Assembly: GCA_013076295.1 (NCBI GenBank)
Contig: RQOL01000699.1
Coordinates: forward strand, 5,084,001 to 5,148,000
Direction of reading: 5' to 3'
DNA from: Sanderia malayensis
Lineage: Eukaryota > Cnidaria > Scyphozoa > Semaeostomeae > Pelagiidae
DNA: 64,000 bases
Within the stretch, counting starts at the first letter, position 1; the number at the start of each line of letters is the position of its first letter. The notes under the pieces are model-generated. The model was not told the origin of the DNA. It did no database searches and saw only the letters and a list, made by a program, of their open reading frames with translations. The translations under genes were made by a program, and so were the position numbers. Shown one piece after another: positions 60,201 to 64,000 of the stretch.

Positions 60201-63200
60201 TGTCGTTGACAATAGCAGCTCAATTCACACGTCTATGGAGTTGCTTGGTTGTGAAGGGCAGGCGACAAGAAGAGTGGTCGATGAGAAAGGAGGAGCAATT
60301 CCTTTCGATACGCAGCGACATGTTGAAAGACAGCAAGACAGGCCTTCAAAAAGGAAGAGCCACAATCTATTTGTTGACAATCCAATGGCAAGTGAAGGTG
60401 CCGTCTCACGAAATAAAAGTACCGGTCATTCAGTAGGACTGAAGAAGAACAATGCTGCGCGAGAGGTGAACAACTTAGGGGTGTCTGAATGCGAAAACGA
60501 CGATAGAATGCAGAAGGGTGAACATATTTCTGTTCAACATCAAAACACAACCTCTGTTAACGAAGCTAAAGAGAAGAGGTCTGGAAGATCGACAGTTAAG
60601 CATGATGTCAAGGCAAACAAGAATGCCAAACCTGGGAGAAGTTTCATCATTGGAACTGCTGTTGACGATTCTTCGAAGCAAATTACCGTCATGGATAAAC
60701 CTGTAGGATCGACCAAGTCAGGTGGTCTTATGCAAAGAAGCAACAACGGAAACCTTGCGAGAGGATTTTCCGAAGATAGTGATGCGAGTGAGAACTCAAT
60801 TGAACGCCCAGATGACGTGCCGAAGTTGATTTCAGACGATGGTTCATTGGAAGATCGAGCTCACGAAGGAAGAAAAATCAAACGGAAAATCTACACGGTG
60901 GTGAGAAAAATACGAAGGACTGAAGTGAACGCAGATGGGAAAAAGGTAACGAAGATTATCAAGCAAGTTGTCAAAAAAGTATGCCCGGTTATAGTTGACA
61001 GTGATGGTAATGAAATTGCTTTTACCAAGCCCGATGCTGTGTCAGAAAAGCATCGCCATGATAAAGATGGTAGTTTCTTAGTTCCCTCGACCAGTTCTGT
61101 TGGTGCAAAAAAGCACCAGGATGCAGAAACAAGTGATGCAAAAACTGTTGCTGAAGATGCAAAATTTAAAACTTCGTCTGGTAGATGTGGCACTTGCAGA
61201 GGATGTTTACGAACAGATGATTGTACTCTTTGTGCTGGATGCAGGTTGGTACCTAGTTGCCATACGTAGATCTTGCGTCTCAGTGTTCTCTTTTTAGATG
61301 TATAACAAATAGATATGAGAAAATCCTCCATGTGGCTGATCAAACTCGATTTTTCAAGAGTTACTTCCTCCAATAACGTTTAGGATTTTTGCCAATGATT
61401 TGAGCTTTATTGAATGTGCTAAAGCAATTGTTTTGTGCCAAATCTGATTCTCAGACTTCACTTTATTGTTCCTTATAGGAGAGTCAAGCAGGATGATAAT
61501 GAAGACGGCGGCGTCAGTACTTGTCTGTAAGTGAAAGATCAATACCTTTTATGCCAAATGCTACTGCCCATTATGTGGAATTATCCGCTGTAACGAGGTC
61601 AATTAAAACGACTTTTAAGTTGTTTTTGAAGCCAACGTTACTGCTTGTTGCATTGTACCTTGTAATGTTCATACATTGTTTGCTCTCCCATTCTTCTTAC
61701 ATCTTTTGTTTTGCTTTTTGAAGAAACGACTGGTCTTTTCCATTTGTGCAGTTTGCAAACTCCACAGTGACCATTATTTTGAGTATTTTGGGGGAGTTGC
61801 AGTTCAACCTTTTATTTTTAATCATTTGTTTTCACTTTTAGAAAAAAGAGATGCTTAAATGTAGAGAGATCCAAGAGGAAACAAATGTCTTTACTAAAAG
61901 AAGATTCCTCTGAAGGTATTTATAACTTATATTCATAGCTATCCCCTTTTAAGATATTCAATTACATATCGTTTTTTAGTAAAAGGCAACACAGTTTGAT
62001 CATCCCCTCTGCCGTTTTTGTAGTGGAGTCATTTGTGTCGTTATTTCCCGCTAGCTCACATAAGCATCAAGTTGCATCTTCAACAATACCCTTTTTTGTG
62101 TTGTGGTGACCTCGAAGGCCAAGTTGCTTTTTGAATTTTTAAGATGATTACAACGAATTTTTATGCAGAATAAACTAATTCTAAAAATCGATAAGTGTGA
62201 ATAAGTAATTTCTGATGCAGGCAAGAAGCAAGCCAAGGAGAAAAACAAAGATTCATCTTCAATGCCAACATCGAAAACTGGGCCAGCTTCCATCACGAAA
62301 AAGAAAGGTACCTTGCTAAGGAAGTCAACGTCAGTTTTGAAAGACAGCAAATCAAAGAAGGGTATTAAGAATGCGAAAGTCGAAGAACGCAATGGCGTGG
62401 TTTATGCGCCAGGATTCAAACTGCGAAGCAAAGTTAATGACACACTGCCAGTTGCACTGAGGAGAGATTTGAAGCAAGTTAAATACAGTGGATTAGAGCC
62501 TACTATTAAACTACCATGGACGGTAAGAGAATACTTTTTACTGGCCTATTTTTTATTGTTTGTTTTCTTTTAGTTGAAAAGAGCATTTTCTCATCGAAAG
62601 CCACTTGTGTGGTAGTATTATTGCAAGGAGCATTGGCTTATGCTCATTGGTCTATCGCTTTATTCGCTTCGACGTAGAGCGATAGACCAATGACCGACGT
62701 TTTATTGCTCTGAGCTAATCGCAGGTCAAACCCGACCAGACTGCAACTGTTTCAAGCAGTTTTAAACTGCCACAGTTTATGGTCACACATTTCACCTTGC
62801 ATTCCACAATTGTTTTCACCTTTCCCTTTTTTATTTCAAATACAGCTCTTGAATGGAAAGCATCGTGTAATGCCAACTATTATAATGTTTGGATTTGTAT
62901 GTATTATATTGCATGCCAGCCTTTTTTTGATATTTGTAATGTAAGGTTGCTTTACAGGAGGAAGAAAATGTACATACTAGCGATGATTCTGGCTATTTCT
63001 TCTGTGCTACAACACCAATGACTATTAGTGCAAAAGACATTTGTTTTCAATGCGGTTCTGGTGGATATCTCAAGGTAATCTTTCTCCGAATCTATCCCCA
63101 ATTTCCTAGATTTCCTACTCTTCGCTGACCATCTTCTATTGAAATCCTTGATACTAAAAACGATGCCAGTTTTTATTATTTCAAATCCTGAAGACTCACT

Positions 63201-64000
63201 TCGTTATGTGGTGAACGTATTAAATTCCCTTACCCTTACCCTCTTTTACGTTTCCCAAGAAAGTCAAGAATTGAGTAATCGAGAAATATTGATAATCAAA
63301 CCTTTTAATTCTTGATGCCTGCACACTTTTGCCAATGCTAATTTTTCTTGATTTATTCCACCTTTGCTAATGCCCTTCCTGAAAGTTACTTCTCGGACAC
63401 TTAATGTCATAAAACAACATACAGACCTCTATGTTCAATAGTTACAGTGATGCTAAAATATTTGTCACTTCTATACGTTTTGTGATGGGCTATGGTATAC
63501 AGCATTTATTCCCCTTACTGTGTCCGACAAAGCTTGATGTGATAGTGGCGAAATTGTTTATGAAGGTCGACCACATTGTGTCGATTGTGTGACAGGTTGA
63601 AAGCTGCGAATTCAGCATCTTGCTGCTATTCATTTGATTTGTCTTGCTTTGTTTTCAAAGATGTTGTATTGCATTGACTGCGGTGAGGCCTACCACGATT
63701 TTTGCACCGACATTGACCCGATAGACGAGAACAACTGGCTGTGTGGTCGTTGTAAGAAGTGCAATGTATGTGGCCTGAAGGACAATCTATTGATATGCGA
63801 CAATTGCCATGGATGCTACCATGCTGAATGCCTTGGTCCCACATATCATAAGAACACTGAAGGCATTGACGAACTATGGGTGAGTTTTAGCTAATGTTAT
63901 TTTATTCAGACAGTTCTTTTCATTTGCTTGCAGAAGACGCTCTTTGTGAAATGCTTTTTTCCACAAGTTTGTTTTTTTGTTTAGGTTTGCGGAAAATGCG
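57216..64000 (+). CDS. KMT2: KMT2A/B (MLL/trithorax) methyltransferase, 5' part
   Basis: Exons: 57216-57389, 58017-58686, 58882-58925, 59068-61244, 61479-61526, 61842-61915, 62221-62522, 62958-63074, 63661-63879 and 63985 to the window edge, about 1280 residues, 3' partial. KMT2 proteins methylate histone H3 lysine 4. Near the N-terminus an acidic stretch leads into EQEFYGF (59-65), the FxGF core that in MLL1 binds LEDGF. A long disordered basic/acidic region follows. A CXXC zinc finger begins at Cys1003 (CGTCRGC, then DDCTLCAGC). The PHD cluster starts at Cys1192 (CFQCGSGGYLK, then LYCIDCGEAYHDFC), with PHD2 starting CNVCGLKDNLLICDNC. No AT-hook or menin-binding motif was seen. The bromodomain, SET domain and other C-terminal parts lie outside the window. 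Confidence 0.9.

Overview
This is a eukaryotic, animal-type window. Genes have short exons with GT-AG introns in consistent phases, the sequence is AT-rich, and intergenic and intronic DNA is packed with inverted-repeat transposable elements. A secreted ShK+PAN protein, a fibrinogen-domain lectin and a KMT2/MLL gene together suggest a cnidarian, perhaps an anthozoan. That is an inference from gene content; no species is identifiable by reading alone. Exon models below were assembled by hand from splice sites and phase and are not supported by transcripts.

Layout. Positions 790-7340 hold a 6.5 kb imperfect palindrome. Each arm carries a TATA/initiator promoter firing inward and nine ~241 bp units, each a 93 bp exon-like block with splice sites. 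The central spacer supplies opposing 3' terminal exons and poly(A) signals. Positions 8.2-13.6 kb hold two secreted-protein genes (ShK+PAN; PAN-like+fibrinogen domain). A decayed hAT transposon lies at 14.3-16.0 kb. Two intronless PTB-domain genes converge at 19.0-23.4 kb. Two complete glycogenin genes lie tail to tail at 24.8-35.6 kb; the second has a 2 kb inverted-repeat element in its second intron. Positions 35.8-38.75 kb are a nested cluster of non-autonomous transposons.

Further right are an 11-exon ERICH6/FAM194-family gene (41.1-46.1 kb), a single-exon SLC7-type amino-acid transporter (46.6-48.2 kb), and an ARGLU1 splicing-factor gene (49.1-55.6 kb) whose 4 kb last intron contains a 2.3 kb palindromic element with a 9 bp target-site duplication. 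The last gene is the 5' part of a KMT2A/B (MLL/trithorax) methyltransferase (57.2 kb to the window edge), with an FxGF motif near the N-terminus, a CXXC zinc finger with an unusual loop, and the start of the PHD cluster.

The genes do not form one pathway. The two glycogenins share glycogen priming, ARGLU1 and KMT2 are nuclear gene-expression factors, and the left-hand pair are secreted extracellular proteins. The most unusual structure is the palindromic micro-exon array. The clearest protein-level surprises are the altered CXXC loop in KMT2 and the duplicated glycogen-synthase-binding motif in the longer glycogenin.
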